Positions 33,956 to 48,900 of a DNA stretch of 64,000 bases are shown here, one piece after another. A program made the translations under genes and the position numbers. The notes below the pieces were generated by a model. The model searched no databases. It was given only the letters and a program-made list of their open reading frames with translations, and was not told the origin of the DNA. Position 1 is the first letter of the stretch. Every line of letters begins with the position of its first letter. This stretch comes from Carex sylvatica (taxonomy: Eukaryota > Streptophyta > Magnoliopsida > Poales > Cyperaceae): the NCBI GenBank assembly GCA_964058845.1, contig CAXKVR010000284.1:62001-126000 (forward strand), written 5' to 3'.

Positions 33956-36900
33956 TTAATTGGATCGCAGCTCAATGAGGGAGGCGTAAACACCATCTTT
34001 TATCCTCATCAGCGTCTCGTGCCTTCCTTTCTCTACAATTTCTCCATTCTTCACTACGGCAATGATATCCGCACCTTTGATGGTAGACAACCGGTGCGCA
34101 ACCACAATAGTAGTACGACCAACCATGACCCTATCCAATGCCTCCTGAACCACATGCTCTGACTCAGCATCTAGTGCACTTGTTGCTTCATCGAGTAACA
34201 AAATCTTAGGGTTTTTCAATATAGCTCTAGCTATGGCTACACGCTGCTTCTGTCCACCTGATAGTTGTATCCCTCTCTCCCCTACATATGTGTCGTACCC
34301 TTGAGGAAGACTGGAAATAAATTGATGGGCATTGGATGCTTCGGCAACTGCAATTAGTTCTTCTTCAGTGACTTCCCCTTCTTTCCCATATGATATGTTG
34401 GTACGTATCGTGTCATCAAACAGAACCGGCTCTTGGCTAACGAGTCCCATTTGTTTTCTAAGCCAGCTAACATTGAGCGTGGTGATTTCAGTTCCATCTA
34501 GTAAGATAGTACCACTCTCAGGGTCATAGAATCGTTCAAGGAGTGCGATTACCGTTGATTTCCCACTACCGCTCTCTCCAACTAGAGCAATAGTCTGAAA
34601 AAAGGGAAGCAAACGCCTTATTACATTACAAATATACTAACAGATTTATTATAGCTTATAACATTAGTCTCGATTGGAAATTAAAAAAATTGTCTTGCCG
34701 ATAAGTGTGTACAGTATATAAAAACTGAAAATTTCCAATGTTAGGATTTTGAAGATCTTTACAAATTGACACAATCTACATAAAAGACCACACTTTTCAT
34801 ACTATCTATAATATCTATTGGCGTATGCAGCACCAAGTGTAGGCACTTGGATTTATCAAATCTTACTCATATTAGGGAAGTTTCTGACTGACATGCAGGA
34901 GCTCTACCTCTTACAGCAGCACTATTAAGATTATTCTATATTTGATATTGTATGTTTAGTATGAGATATGCAAAATATAGTAGGATAGATTATTGCTCTT
35001 CTTTCTTTACTGTTATATTAATCCCTTTCTCCTCTGACTTGGATTACGCCTAAGAAAGAAGGCATAACTGATTGTAATCAAAGTATTTTACTAGTGAAAT
35101 AAAATTGGGTGGGAGGGAGATTTCATGGGAGACGTGTGTTAATTCTTTTACAATACTTTACATGGTATCAGAGCAAAGTTCGATTCTGGTTGTATAGTCG
35201 AGATGAACCTAATTTCTTCTACTCTTCTCATTAAAAAAAATAAAACTCCCTGTGGTTCTCTTTACTATATGACTAAGGCGAATTGAGCCTAATTTCTATT
35301 TGTATTGTTTTTCCCATAGATCTCTTTTCTTTGGCTGACAAAAATGTCTGAAATCGAAAAATCAGACAAAAAAGGCGGAGAGGAGTATATCACTCCAGAT
35401 TTCATTAAACAATTGGCGGTTACTATGGCTGAGGTGTTTGCACAGAATCAGAATAAACAACATCCGAGAGCTCCTGCTGTGGCAGATGGGTCAAATTCAC
35501 TAATTACTGTGAAATTTGATGGAAGAAACTATGGGATGTGGTCTCAAATGGTGGAGGTACATCTCAGATCGAAGAACAAACTCGGTCATGTGTCGGGAAG
35601 CCGAACTGCTCCTCGACAAGAAGATCCTGAGTATAAACAGTGGGAGATAGATGACAACACAGTAAAGGCATGGCTTCTAAATTCACTGGACCCGAGTCTG
35701 CTAGGTAATTTCCTGTTTTTCCCTACTGCAAAGGAGGTTTGGGATGCGATCAAAACTGCTTTCTTTGATGGTAGCGATGGTACTCGAATTTATGAATTAC
35801 AAATGAGAGTACGTGGCTGTACGCAGTCAGGAGGGAGTCTGGCAGACTTCAATACCCTTCAAAGACTATGGCGTGAAATTGACCTTCGAAAACCTAACAA
35901 AAACGTGTGTGCTGCTGATATTGCAAACCGAAACCAAGAAGTTCAGGAGGAGCGGCTCTATATTTTTTTGGGTGGTCTGGATCGATACCTAGACAACATA
36001 CGGGCTGAAATTTTGCGATATCAACCACTTCCCACTGTTGAGGAGGCTTTTGCAAAAGTAAGAAGGGAAGATGTGAGACAATCCATTATGACGGGAAGAG
36101 ATGAAGGTGTGAACCCAATGGCTATGATTGCTCAAGGTAATGGAGTCTCTAACTTGAACTTTGTAAGAAATATACCTGATGCACATGAGCAGTTCCAGGG
36201 CAGTTTTATGGAGACAAAACAAGGCCATATGCATTCAACGTTGTACTCTGGACCGGGTATCTCACAGGGACCAGCGGCACACATGATACCACACATGTCA
36301 TCAGTAGCAAAATTCGGCCAATGCTCAGGAGGGATGAACCTGGCATCGGGTTCAAACTCTATGCAGAAGGAAGGAAATGAACAACCAGGTGGCGTTGCTC
36401 ATTTTGCAGCAAAACAACAAGGAAGTTCAAACCAAGATAAAAATAATCTCAAGTGCACTAAATGTGGGAACAGAAGGCACACTGTAGATCAATGCTTTGA
36501 AGTAATTGGGTATCCTGATTGGTGGTTCGAATTGCAAAAAAAGAAGAAAAAAACAACAACAGGCAAGGCAAAAGCTAATCTGGTAGTGACTGGTAAGACA
36601 GAAAATGACTATGATGAAGGTATGAATTTGTATACTTCCTGTGCATCTGATAAAAATAATACATGGATCATAGATTCAGGTGCAACTGACCATATGACTT
36701 TTTCACCAAATGATATGACCAATAAAACAGAACCGAGAAAAACAGAAATTCTTAATGCCAATGGTGTGTCATATCCTGTGTCAGGTGCAGGAGATGTTCA
36801 TTTGTCACCTTCTCTCACATTATCTAACACTCTTGTGGTTCCTTCTTTATCCTCCAAGCTGATCTCTGTTGGACAACTCGCTGAAGAATTGAATTGCATG

Positions 36901-39900
36901 GTGCTAATGTATCCTAATTGTTGTGTTTTTCAGGACATTCCTACGAAGGAGATCATTGGGCGTGGTATTAAGAAAGGTCGTTTGTATCATTTAGAAGATT
37001 TGAAATGTGGGGAGACAAATTTGACAAAAGGGTGCTCTAGATCAGAGGCTAAAATTTGGGAGTGGCATCGGCGATTAGGCCATCCCTCCTTTGGTTACTT
37101 GCAAAAACTCTTGCCTAAGTTATTTTCTACTATTGATATATCTAGATTAAATTGCGATACTTGCATTAAGGCAAAAAGCCATCGTGTATCGTATAAACCT
37201 AGTTTGAATAAATGTCATTCTCCTTTTGATTTGATTCATTCAGATGTATGGGGTCCTTCCCCGGTGTGTTCAATCGGTGGTTATAAATGGTTTGTTCTCT
37301 TTATTGATGATTGTACACGGATGACGTGGGTTTATCTTTTGAAGAAAAAGGATGAAGTTGTCGATGTTTTTAAAACTTTTCACACTCTTATTCAAAATCA
37401 GTATGGGAAAAGCATTAAAGTTTTTAGGAGTGACAATGGAGGCAAGTTTGTTAATAAAGCATTAAAAGATTTTTTCATCCATAAAGGAATAATTCATGAA
37501 ACCTCTTGTGTTGGAACGCCACAACAAAACGGAGTGGCTGAAAGAAGGAATAGACATATCCTAGAAACCACTCGAGCCTTGCTAATTGAACATTCTGTAC
37601 CACAAAAATTTTGGGATAGTGCAGTTATCACGGCTGTGTATGTTATTAATAGACTACCCTCTAAAATCAACAATTTTCAAACTCCTCTAAAAACTCTTTC
37701 TACCTTTGTGACAATTCCATCAGTTCTTCACATTCCTCCAAAAATCTTTGGTTGTGTAGCATATGTCCATGTTCAAAGAACCCAAAGGTCAAAAATTGAT
37801 TCTTGTGCAATCCGATGTGTATCCCTTGGTATCGGTCTGAATCAAAAAGGGTATAAGTGTTATGAACTAACTGAACGAAAATGGTATACAACTATGGATA
37901 TTACCTTCGTGGAAAATGAGTCATTCTTTCGTACCAACCAGTATTCGCCTCAGGGGGAGATTATAAGTGAGTCATAATACTGGTCTAACTCGCTGGTGGT
38001 AGACAAAGAAGTTGGGGATCGGATAGACTTTGAACCACTGTCCGAGCCATTAATAGTTGAAGAATCTGGGCCGATACACACACTAGACGAGAAAGTAGAA
38101 GATGGGTCTCCAAAGATAAACAATCTACAAAGAGTTCCCTCTAGCCCACAACTTGACAGTCCAACACAATTTCAGGTGTACACCAGAAACAAAACCAGGC
38201 CCATTTTCGGAGTCACCACAAATAGAGAAGAACAACAGAACGACATATCTATCTGGACTGAGATAAATGGAAATACTGAAGAAATGATACAAACTGACCA
38301 AGCACCACAAAGCCCAAGATCTCCTGAGGAACGTCCCATGGTAAGTTCACTTGACTCTCAATATCAATTGCCACCAAGAAACAATAAAGGAAAACCACCT
38401 AAACGGTATGTTCCAAAAGATGGAACAAGTTATGAGTACCAAATTGCTAATTATGTGGCTGCAAAACATTTACCAGAACCTATAAGAATGTTTAATGACC
38501 AACTAAACTCGGTATCCATACCAAGCAATGTTGAAGAAGCAAGACGGGACCCAAGATGGGTTCAGGCCATGAAGGTTGAAATGGAAGCACTAAACAAAAA
38601 TGGTACTTGGACATTAACTGAATTGCCCAAAGATAAAAAAACCGGTAGGCTGTAGGTGGATTTTCTCTATTAAATTTGATGCGAATGGTAAGATTGAAAG
38701 GTATAAGGCTAGACTTGTTGCTAAAGGATATACACAAACTTATGGCATAGATTTTCAAGAAACATTTTCTCCTGTAGCTAAACTAAACACAATTCGAGTG
38801 TTATTATCTCTTGCAGCAAATCTAGATTGGCCATTGCACCAATTTGATGTGAAAAATGCATTTTTACACGGAGATCCGAAAGAAGATATCTTCATGGAGG
38901 TTCCACCCAGATATGAAAGCATGGGATCGGGATCCTTAGTGTGCAAGTTAAAAAAGGTTCTTTACGGTTTGAAACAGTCTCCTCGAGCATGGTTTGGTCG
39001 TTTTTCCCAGGCCATGAAGAAGTATGGATTTAAGCAGGGCGACTCTGACCACACACTTTTTTACAAAAGGAAAAATGGAAAAATAATTGTTCTAATAATT
39101 TATGTAGATGACATGGTGATTACAGGGGATGACCTAGCTGAGATCAAGAAACTTGAGGAGAACTTGGCACAGGAATTTGAGATGAAGAATCTATGAGGTT
39201 TGAAATATTTTCTGGAAATTGAGGTAACCCGATAAAAGCAAGGTATTAATTTATCACAAAGAAAGTATATCCTAGACTTGTTAGCTAAAGTTGGATTGCT
39301 AGATTGTAAACCTGTTGACACACCAGTAGCCCAGAACACAAAGTTAGGAGAATTTCCCGATCAAATACCTACAAATAAAAATAAGTACCAACGGTTGGTG
39401 GGAAAACTAATCTACTTGTCACATACAAGGCCCGATATTGCATATTCTGTAAGTTTGGTGAGTCAATTCATGCATAATCCAAGTGAAGATCACATGGATG
39501 CTGTAATTCGCATCTTGAAGTATTTAAAAGGTTCACCAGGAAGAGGATTATGCTTCAAGAAAAACGGGCACCTAGGTATTTCAGTTTTTACAGATGCAGA
39601 TTGGGCAGGTAGCATATCTGACAGAAGATCCACCTCTGGGTACTTTACTTTTGTCGGGGGAAATCTTGTCACATGGAGAAGCAAGAAGCAGAATGTGGTG
39701 GCTTTATCCAGTGCAGAGGCAGAGTTCAAAGGGATTACCAAAGGGTTGTGTGAGTTATTATGGCTAAAGAAGTTAATGGTAGAGCTAGGGTTTGGACTGG
39801 CTGAACCAATGAAGCTCTTTTGTGACAACAAGGCGGTAATTGATATTTCTCACAATCATGTTCAACATAATCGAACTAAACATGTGGAGGTAGATAGGCA

Positions 39901-42900
39901 ATTTATCAAGGAGAAGATTGAGTCTAACATGATTCAGATTCCACATGTCCAATCTGAAGAGCAATTGGCTGACATTCTTACTAAAGCTGTTGGAAGTAAA
40001 GAGTTCACAGCTGCACTTGACAAGTTAGGCATGACAAACTTGTACATACCAACTTGAGGGGGAGTATTGGCGTACACCAAGTGTAGGCACTTGGATTTAT
40101 CAAATCTTACTCATATCAGGGAAGTTTCTGACTGATAGGAGCTCTACCTCTTACAGCTACACTATTAAGATTATTCTATATTTGATATTGTATGTTTAGT
40201 ATGAGATATGCAAAATATAGTAGGATAGATTATTGCTCTTCTTTCTTTACTGTTATATTAATCCCTTTCTCCTCTGACTTGGATTACGCCTAAGAAAGAA
40301 GGCATAACTGATTGTAATCAAAGTATTTTACTAGTGAAATAAAATTGGGTGGGAGGGAGATTTCATGGGAGACGTGTGTTAATTCTTTTACAATACTTTA
40401 CAATATCTAGTTTATAAGCAATAGATTGTTAGATACGTACAAATTAATTTGGGCCTCCATTTAAAATTGTATGTAGTGGAACTGTGGAAGTACCTAACAA
40501 TATAAGACTACGGTATACAGAAGCATAACATATTTACCTTGCCTGACGGGATGCTCAAAGACAAGTTAGTGAAAATTGGTACATCAGGCCGAGTCGGATA
40601 CCTAAAGCTGATATGGTGCAGCTCTATATCTCCCCTTACATTTTCTAGCACTTGTCCTTCTTCACTACCAGGATCAATCTTTGACTTTCGGTCAACTATT
40701 TCAAATATAGAGATTGCAGAGTCCCGTGCCTTTGCTGAATCTGAGCCTAATGCACTTGTTTGTGATATACCCATAGTTGCCAAAACTAGTGCGAAGAAGA
40801 CCTGACAAATTGATTGCCCAATTAAAAGTATGTTAAAACACTACAAAACTTCCCTCCACTATCAAAGATACACCTAAGGGGCAAAATAGTATGTTATAAG
40901 GAAACACCGATTGCAACTAAATATCACTTATACCTTACCGCTGCTGTCCACCCCGTGGCAGTCTTTCATTTTTTTTCTTTCATTTCATTATATGGTTTAA
41001 GTTGCTGGAAAAACAGTCTTAAGATACCATTACGAATTAAGTTAATCCTTGTAACAAGGCTCTAGCTCTAACTACTGGCATGCATGAATCTTACTGGCAA
41101 TATGAAGGAACCACCAGGATCAACAGTAAATGTATTATTGGTAATATTAAGTTCATGACGGAATGAGTAGTAAATCATAGCAATTATTACCTTAAAGACT
41201 TCAGTGAATGTCGCCTTGTCCTTTTCCACAAACTTCGCTCCGACATAAAAGCAGAGCGCATAGGTTAGGTAAAGCATCAAGAAAGAGAAACCAAAACCAA
41301 GGCCACCGATCCAGCCTGTACGGACACCTTGGTTCATGGAGGCTTCACACTTGCGGTTATAAGTCTCTATCATACGTTTCTCGGCACAGAATGATGCCAC
41401 AGTACGGATGCTGCCAACTGCATCACTTGCAACTTGACTTGCTTCTTCATACATCACCTATAACAAAAATAAATCATTTATGCCTCCATACATAGTTGTG
41501 TGAAATAAGTATCTGGATCTGAAGTTACGAAATTATGAAATGTAATGCTGGTCTAACCTTAGCATCAGCGCTAAATCCCTTGAGAAATTTAATTTGTGCA
41601 TAAAACTGGAGACCCACCAATGGGATTACAACCGTTATTATGAGGGCAAGCTGCCAGTTTGCAACCATTGCCACCACAAATCCACAAATCAGAGTAGCCA
41701 AGGTCTGAGCAATTAATGCCAAGGTGTCTCCTACAAGTCGGCGAACATTCAAAGCATCCATTGAAAGCCTCGCACCGATTTTCCCGCTACGAATATAGAT
41801 AACAAAATGAATTGGAATTTAATTACGAAAAAATATCTATCTGTATCAACAACAAACTCTAAAATAATAATCAAAATTGATTAGTTTACTGACCTAGAGT
41901 TACCAGGATCGTCAAACCAGCTAACCTCCTGCTGAACTATGCTCCGGAAAGACAAACTCCGGATCCTTTCAACAAGCTTCCCCCCAGCCACTGCAAACAA
42001 GAAATACTCCGCTGGTATTGAAATAATAGATCCAATTCCCAATACCACACACATCAATGCCCAAAAACTTGTGTCCTTCCTCAATTTGTGTGGTGGTTGG
42101 AAAAATGCTTCTATTGCACTTGCTATGATCACTCCAGACATGGGGAACAGTACACCATGTACTGCAGCTGATATTGAGCCCATGATTAAAACGGGAAATT
42201 CTGGCTTATTCAAACTCACCAGTCGACCGACAGGTGCCTTTTTAGGGGCACTTTTGTCGCCATCACCTTCATCGGCATCTTCATCATCTGGTGTTAGACC
42301 AGGAGGGGTGAAGGGAAGGTTGAAGGAAAGGTGTTTGCTGCTAGCTCCTGATAAGCGACGGCTGAGAGATCGTTTCAAAGATGCGCTATGGCTATATGAT
42401 TTTCTTGTAGACACATGATGATGATCTTTTCCCTCATGACTAGCTTCTTGGAGGCGAATTAATTGGGAGTAAGCACCATCTGGATCTTTTATCAACTCAT
42501 CATGTGGACCTTCATAATTGAAAAATTAAGGGAAAGGATGATAATTATCTTCAATCTTGTATACCAATTACTTTATTGGTTGAATTTGGCAATTGGATTT
42601 TTCACCAACTTTTTGTTGGAAAAGTGCCAATTGACAAGCATACCCAGAAAAATAAATAGAGGTTGTTTTTTTCAAATAGCACAGATGTAAACATTTGTTT
42701 GCACTTCTTCAACAGGGATGAGAATTTGGAAACCGTGTACTAACACTTGTAGTTTTTTTCAAATATTGAAGTTTTGGAAATTGAATTAGAATTTTATTCA
42801 CCTTGTTCTACAATTTTACCCTCGTGCACGACCGAGATGCAATCAGCATTTCTCACGGTGCTTAGACGGTGCGCCACAACAAGAGTGGTTCTCTCTACCA

Positions 42901-45900
42901 TTATTCTGTCTAATGCCTCTTGCACAATCCTCTCTGACTCAACATCCAATGCACTTGTGGCTTCATCAAGCAATAAGATATTAGGGTTTTTCAAGATAGC
43001 TCTTGCTATTGCAATCCTCTGCTTCTGACCCCCTGAAAGTTGAGCCCCACGCTGACCAACCATAGTATCTAGCCCCTGGACAGGATTAATATAAACATAT
43101 TGGCTGTTAAAAATTGATTTCTTATATTATTAAGAAGTTGTGTACAGTACAAATATTGAAACTTCAGTATTTAACAGAAAAAAGGAAGCAAATATATCAT
43201 TAGTTCTGAGTTACTTACATCAGGCAATTTGTCAATGAAATTGGCAGCATTTGCCAGCTCAATAGCTTGTGTGACCTCTTCTAGCGTGGCTCCCTCTTTG
43301 CCATACAATATATTCTCCTTGATAGTTGTCATAAACAACAGTGGCTCTTGGCTAACAAGCCCAATTTTTTCTCTAATCCAACCAAGCTTCAATGTTTTTA
43401 TATTAATACCATCTATTAGAACCTCTCCTGCTTGTGGGTCGTAGAATCTCTCTATCAAACTTATAACTGTGGATTTCCCACTCCCACTTTCTCCTACTAT
43501 AGCCATTGTAGTACCTATTATGTGACAAATTCAAACCCCAATTCCATATTAGATTATCAAATTTTTTTCGGCGGGATCCTTCTCAGTGTCATTGATTAGT
43601 TACTTGCGAAGGAGGTACAATATCAAACTTCCTTAAAAGGATAATTCAACATTTCTACACTCAATTTTGGAACTATAATTGTTCGGTTCAGTATGGTAGT
43701 ACAGTACATAACTGAGGTTTTATTATTAGGCTAGTGGTGTGCAATTATTGAAGTACTTGGGATCCTGATTATAGGAGAAGCAACATTAAAAAAGTTCACC
43801 TCAAATCACCAAATTTATTTAAGACAACCATTCAACATTACTACACACTCGATTTTTGTATCATAATTATTTGGTGCAGTATTTGATTAGTCTGATTTTA
43901 TCATTAGGCTAATGATTTTTCCGATCACAATATGTTTAGCTCACTACATACCGCTGTCAACTCTCAATGAGAATCCATTAAATATTAGCTGCTCGGGTCT
44001 TGCAGGATAACTAAAATACACATCTCTCAGCTCGACATCACCGTTCGTTTTTTCCAAGGTAACACCACTTTCATCATATGCATCAATATCTGGCTTTCTC
44101 TTGATTGTTTCAAACATCCTATATGCTGCGGTCCGGCCTTCAGCAAAAGCAGTCACACAAGGAGCTGCATTGCCCAAGGACCTTATTTCATATTTAAAAG
44201 AAAAAGGAGAGATTATTAGGGTGCTAAATTCAAGTTTGAAGATGGTATATGGAAAAACTAGAAAAGGATTTTGGTTTATTTATCCAGCACGCTCATCTTT
44301 TTCTCTTTTAAAGTCAGTAGATTAAAACAGCTCCTAGGATACTTTTTTCAGAGGACCACAGCTACATACCAATGAGCCTAGAAGGTAATTTTTTGGGTTG
44401 GCTGGCATTATCCATAGATAACTTCGGTACTAGGCTGGTATAGCAACTAAGCAAGCCAGTACAAAAGCACGAGTTATAGTATCTTGTTTTCAACATATTA
44501 CTTTTACAAACAAATAACAGAAAGAAAAAGTTTCAGAAAACAAATAACAGAAGGAAAAAAACTTACGAAGCACCAGTCATGACTGCAAATAAAACACTGA
44601 TAATTGTGCCTCCACTGTATCCTTTGTTTATAATGAGCTGACCACCATACCATATAGCGAGACCATAACTAGCGAAGAAGATTAGGAAAACAGATCCCAT
44701 GCCAAACCCGTTAGCAGCACCTTCTTTTGCAGTGGCTTGGTAGGCCTTACTGATGTGTTTGTCATAGAGTGAGACAGCTCTGTTCTCTCCATTGAACGAG
44801 GCAACCTTTTGAAATAGAAAAATAGAAGTATGTTATTAGATCACATATAAAAGGCATAATTGTAAGCCAATTTGGGTTAACTATGGACCTAATTTCTGAA
44901 CCAAATGGTATTTGGGGCTAAATTGGGTTTAAGTAAGACTCTTTCTACAGACAAAGGTTTAATTGCTTTTAAGTAGAACTCAATTGAAGTACCGAAATAT
45001 ATAAAGGTTACTTGTTGAAATAGATTAAGGTTACTTGTGGAAATACCAAGGCCTTTTCTTTGCATTAGTAGTACCAGATTAGCTCTTAGAAAAATCAAAA
45101 GATTTGTACCCACCGTTTTCATATTACTAAGTGTCTGCTCAACCACACTCCCTGCATCACTATAAGTGGCTTGTCCCTTGCTCGAGACTTTAGATATCAC
45201 AATTGTTGTAGCTGCACCAGCAAATACGACTGGTGGAATACTTGATATCATAACAAGAGAGAGAAGCCATCCCTTTATGAATGCAACCACAAATCCTCCT
45301 ATAAATGTTGACACTAGTTGTAGGCATTTTCCCACCTAAATGTTTTTGTTGCAACAAAACTACAAATTTTATTATTATTATTAGAGAAATACAAAGTTTA
45401 GGAATATATAAACCCTCTCTATTTTACCAAGACAATGATTTGGTATTGGGAAGGACTAAATTAGTCTCTCTGATGTAGGATTCTGGTTCAGTACTGATCA
45501 ATTTAAAAAAAAAATCAATAGCTTCTCACGATCATTTCACTATTTCAGTTAATTTAATTTTTCTATGATCTCTTCAAGCCACATTTATCTTGGTACATCA
45601 ACAAATCATTCGCATCCTATCTAATCTAATAACTGATGATGCCACAATTAAATAACATGAATAAAAGAATTATCTGTCATTAATTGAACTTTTAGTAAAA
45701 CACATACCAAAAAAAGAAAAATACACAGTAGGAGAAAAGATATCTGACCTTTTCACCAATAGCATCTTGGATTAGTACTGTGTCAGATGAAATTCGACCT
45801 GTAACCTTACCTGTAGTCATCTCCTTGTCAAAATAAGCAATATCTTGCCTCAATACTGCTTTTAGGTACAAACCCCGAATTCGGGTAGCTTGTCTTTCTC

Positions 45901-48900
45901 CAGTCATAGTCCAACACGCAACCTCTATCAAACATTAGCATTCCTTCTATCATTAATTAACAGACTATATTTACAGATAACAGAATAACCAAGTGGCAGC
46001 TTCAACACATTTTGCAACTTAAAAGCTAGTATATTATCAGATATGGTCCATATCCGATAAGGTATATAACTGGTATTTATGTATCTAGCCTTTCTTGATT
46101 TTTTTCTTGTTCTGGTGAAATTATCTAGACTTTCAGAGGGCATGTGGTGTTTTGTTTCATTTTTCATTTTTCATAGATGCAGTACCGAATATCTGCCTGA
46201 AAGAAATATCAAGTACTATGAGATAATGATATATATCTGATATTATACAATAATACTTACGGAGAGTTGCCGCTATACCAGTTCCAATCGCTAAATAGAC
46301 AAAGTTCAACACAACCTGCAAAATAAATTATTAATATCAGTCTCAACCAAAGATATTCCTCGTCCATAACAGAATAAAACTAGCTTTTAATTTTTTTTTA
46401 TGTACTTTCTTTTTAGAATTCGGAAGGTGAAGGTCTATCCTACCAACCAATTAACTTTAATTAATTGTCCATAAAGGCTGGTTCTTTTTTTCTTTTTTAT
46501 GTACTCACATTAACAGCTGTATGAGATATGTTTATGCATGTGACTTGGGTCAAATTCGTCGGATAAAAGATTCATATGCGCATAATTAATTATGTTTGAA
46601 AAGATTCTCCAGAATAAAGCAGGTTGACAACTTGACATTTTAAAATTAAATATTAAAAAGTAAACATCTTTACCTTTCACAGCTCCAAGGACGGTTAAGA
46701 AAACAATAAAAAAAAAAAGGTGCTTGTATTAGCAGATATGGTAGGGGTGTAAACGATCGGATACGGATTGGATAGTGGTCTTACCGTATTCGTATCCGTT
46801 ATAATTTTTCAGATACGGATACGGATACAGATATTCTCGGATACGGATACGGATCGGATATCGGACAGATACGGATATTTTTCATAATTAGCTTGTTAGT
46901 TACAAAACATCTTTTATATTATTAAAATATTTTATGTCATAGTATTATATTGTTCATCAAAATATATATCTATATGCAATTTAATAAATTATTCGTACAA
47001 TATACAATTTAATAAATCAATTTAAGAACATATATCACATTTGTTGTGGCTTAAAGTGTAAACGGTCGGATATGGATAGTAAAATGCCTTATCGTATCCG
47101 CATCCGTTATAATTTTTCGGATACGGATACAGATACGAATAGTCTCGGATACAGATACGGATCAGATAATTTAAGTACTTTTCTGGATTCGGATTCGGAC
47201 GAAATCGGATATTATCCGATCCGTTTACACACCTAAGATATGGCAATAATAAGTAGGTCATGTGGTTGCTCATGAGTCATGAAGAATATCTTTAGAAGAT
47301 TGATGACGTATCTATAATATCTTTAGAGATTGAAGAATATTTTGTTTACTTTATCAATTTATTTTATATTGTATTTAGGAATGCAAGTATAGTATGAAAT
47401 ACAGAGAAATATGGAAAGATATAACTAATTGTATTTGGTGCTAGAGGCTATTTATCCCTCTTGACCTGCTGTAAGAGAAGTATGCCAGTAGAGTAGACGA
47501 AATACACAAATTGTAAGAATTATTCTGACGAAATAATATTGGGTGGAAAGGGAGTTTTTTTAGAGTCTTGCATTTCTATGTTATACAGCTTGGAATAAAA
47601 AATAAAAAATTATCAGAATTTCCTGTGGTTTATTCTTTGTAGATATCTGTGTACCTGATCTTCAAGTTTACGCACTACAAGCCCATTATATCAGAATGAG
47701 GCTGGATTAACTGCATCAGATTTTCTGATACAGTTGCAAGTCACCGCAATCCCAACGGAGTTCTAAACCAGACAACTTCAATTTTTGTGGGGTCTACTCA
47801 TCAATGATTCAAACCATAACCTGCTCCAGCGAATCATGAAACAGAGATTTGGGACACACAAGACCTGCCACGCCATTAATTCGCATCCTCTGAGATATCT
47901 CATATTTTGAGTGATTTTTTTGAAAATCTCAACCGTTCAAATACGTTCTCAAAGCTCAAATAATACTGGCCCCTACGCTATCCTCGAATAGGCACTGGAC
48001 ACGTCGGTCACGTAAAATATGAGATATCTCAGAAGATACGTGTTGAAACTTTATTGTTACACTAATATAATTCAATCACATAAACAGTTCAATTCAATAT
48101 GTCAACTATTGATCTACCTATGCCAAAATGGTCATCATGCAAAATTCATCAATTCTTAGGGAGCAGACGCAATACCTGATTTCATTAGTGTGTTTGCGTT
48201 AAGCTTCTCTCAAAAGCAGTTGATGAACTTGTGTGAGACAGCGGCAAGAAAACCTTCGTACCGATATAGAGGTTGAAGCGTCGACGGCCCTTGTGATAGG
48301 ATGAAGCCTTCCAAAGCTACAAGACTGCCCTTGTGAGATCGTGTTCACAATTCCTTCATGATCTCACCTCTCTATTCTTTAATGGGGAGAAGTATAGAAG
48401 GCCACAGAATTGACTAGATAACAGCTAGAAAATTCTGCAACTTTTCGTATATCCTTGTGCTTTGGGGACCAACCTATTTATAGAGATGAGGAGTAGGCAT
48501 ATTGCCAAACCCTAACCCTAAACTGATTTTTTGGCCACATGTCAACTTTAAAAAATGTGCATCAAAAAATGTGCAACTGCATCAAAATCCATGCAGCAGC
48601 TAGAGAATCGGTTTTCCTTAATTGCAAATTTCAGAATCAACTCATCAATGATTTGATCTTTGTCTAAATTGTTCTACACATTTGTGGACCACATCCTAAT
48701 GAATATATTGATTGTCTATTTTCTTATTTGATCACTTTAATTGACAACCATATATGACAGTAAATAATGCATAATTAGATTACATATATGCTCAATGTTG
48801 GCATTAAATCCAACGAGGTTGGTAATAAATCCAACAATCTCCCACTTGAGCAATATGTTATGACTTTTTAATTATGCATTGTGTTTCTTATGTGCGCACA

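Larger units (their letters stand above)
30237..34714. repeat. Segmental tandem duplication, unit 2
   Basis: Collinear with unit 1, from aagtttatgtctttcagg to gataagtgtgtacag. It lacks about 1.86 kb corresponding to 24467-26322; the break has a short shared ttga. It has gained a 533-bp hAT MITE (32754-33286). Its right part includes the genuine last exon of the ABCB gene. Confidence 0.88.
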
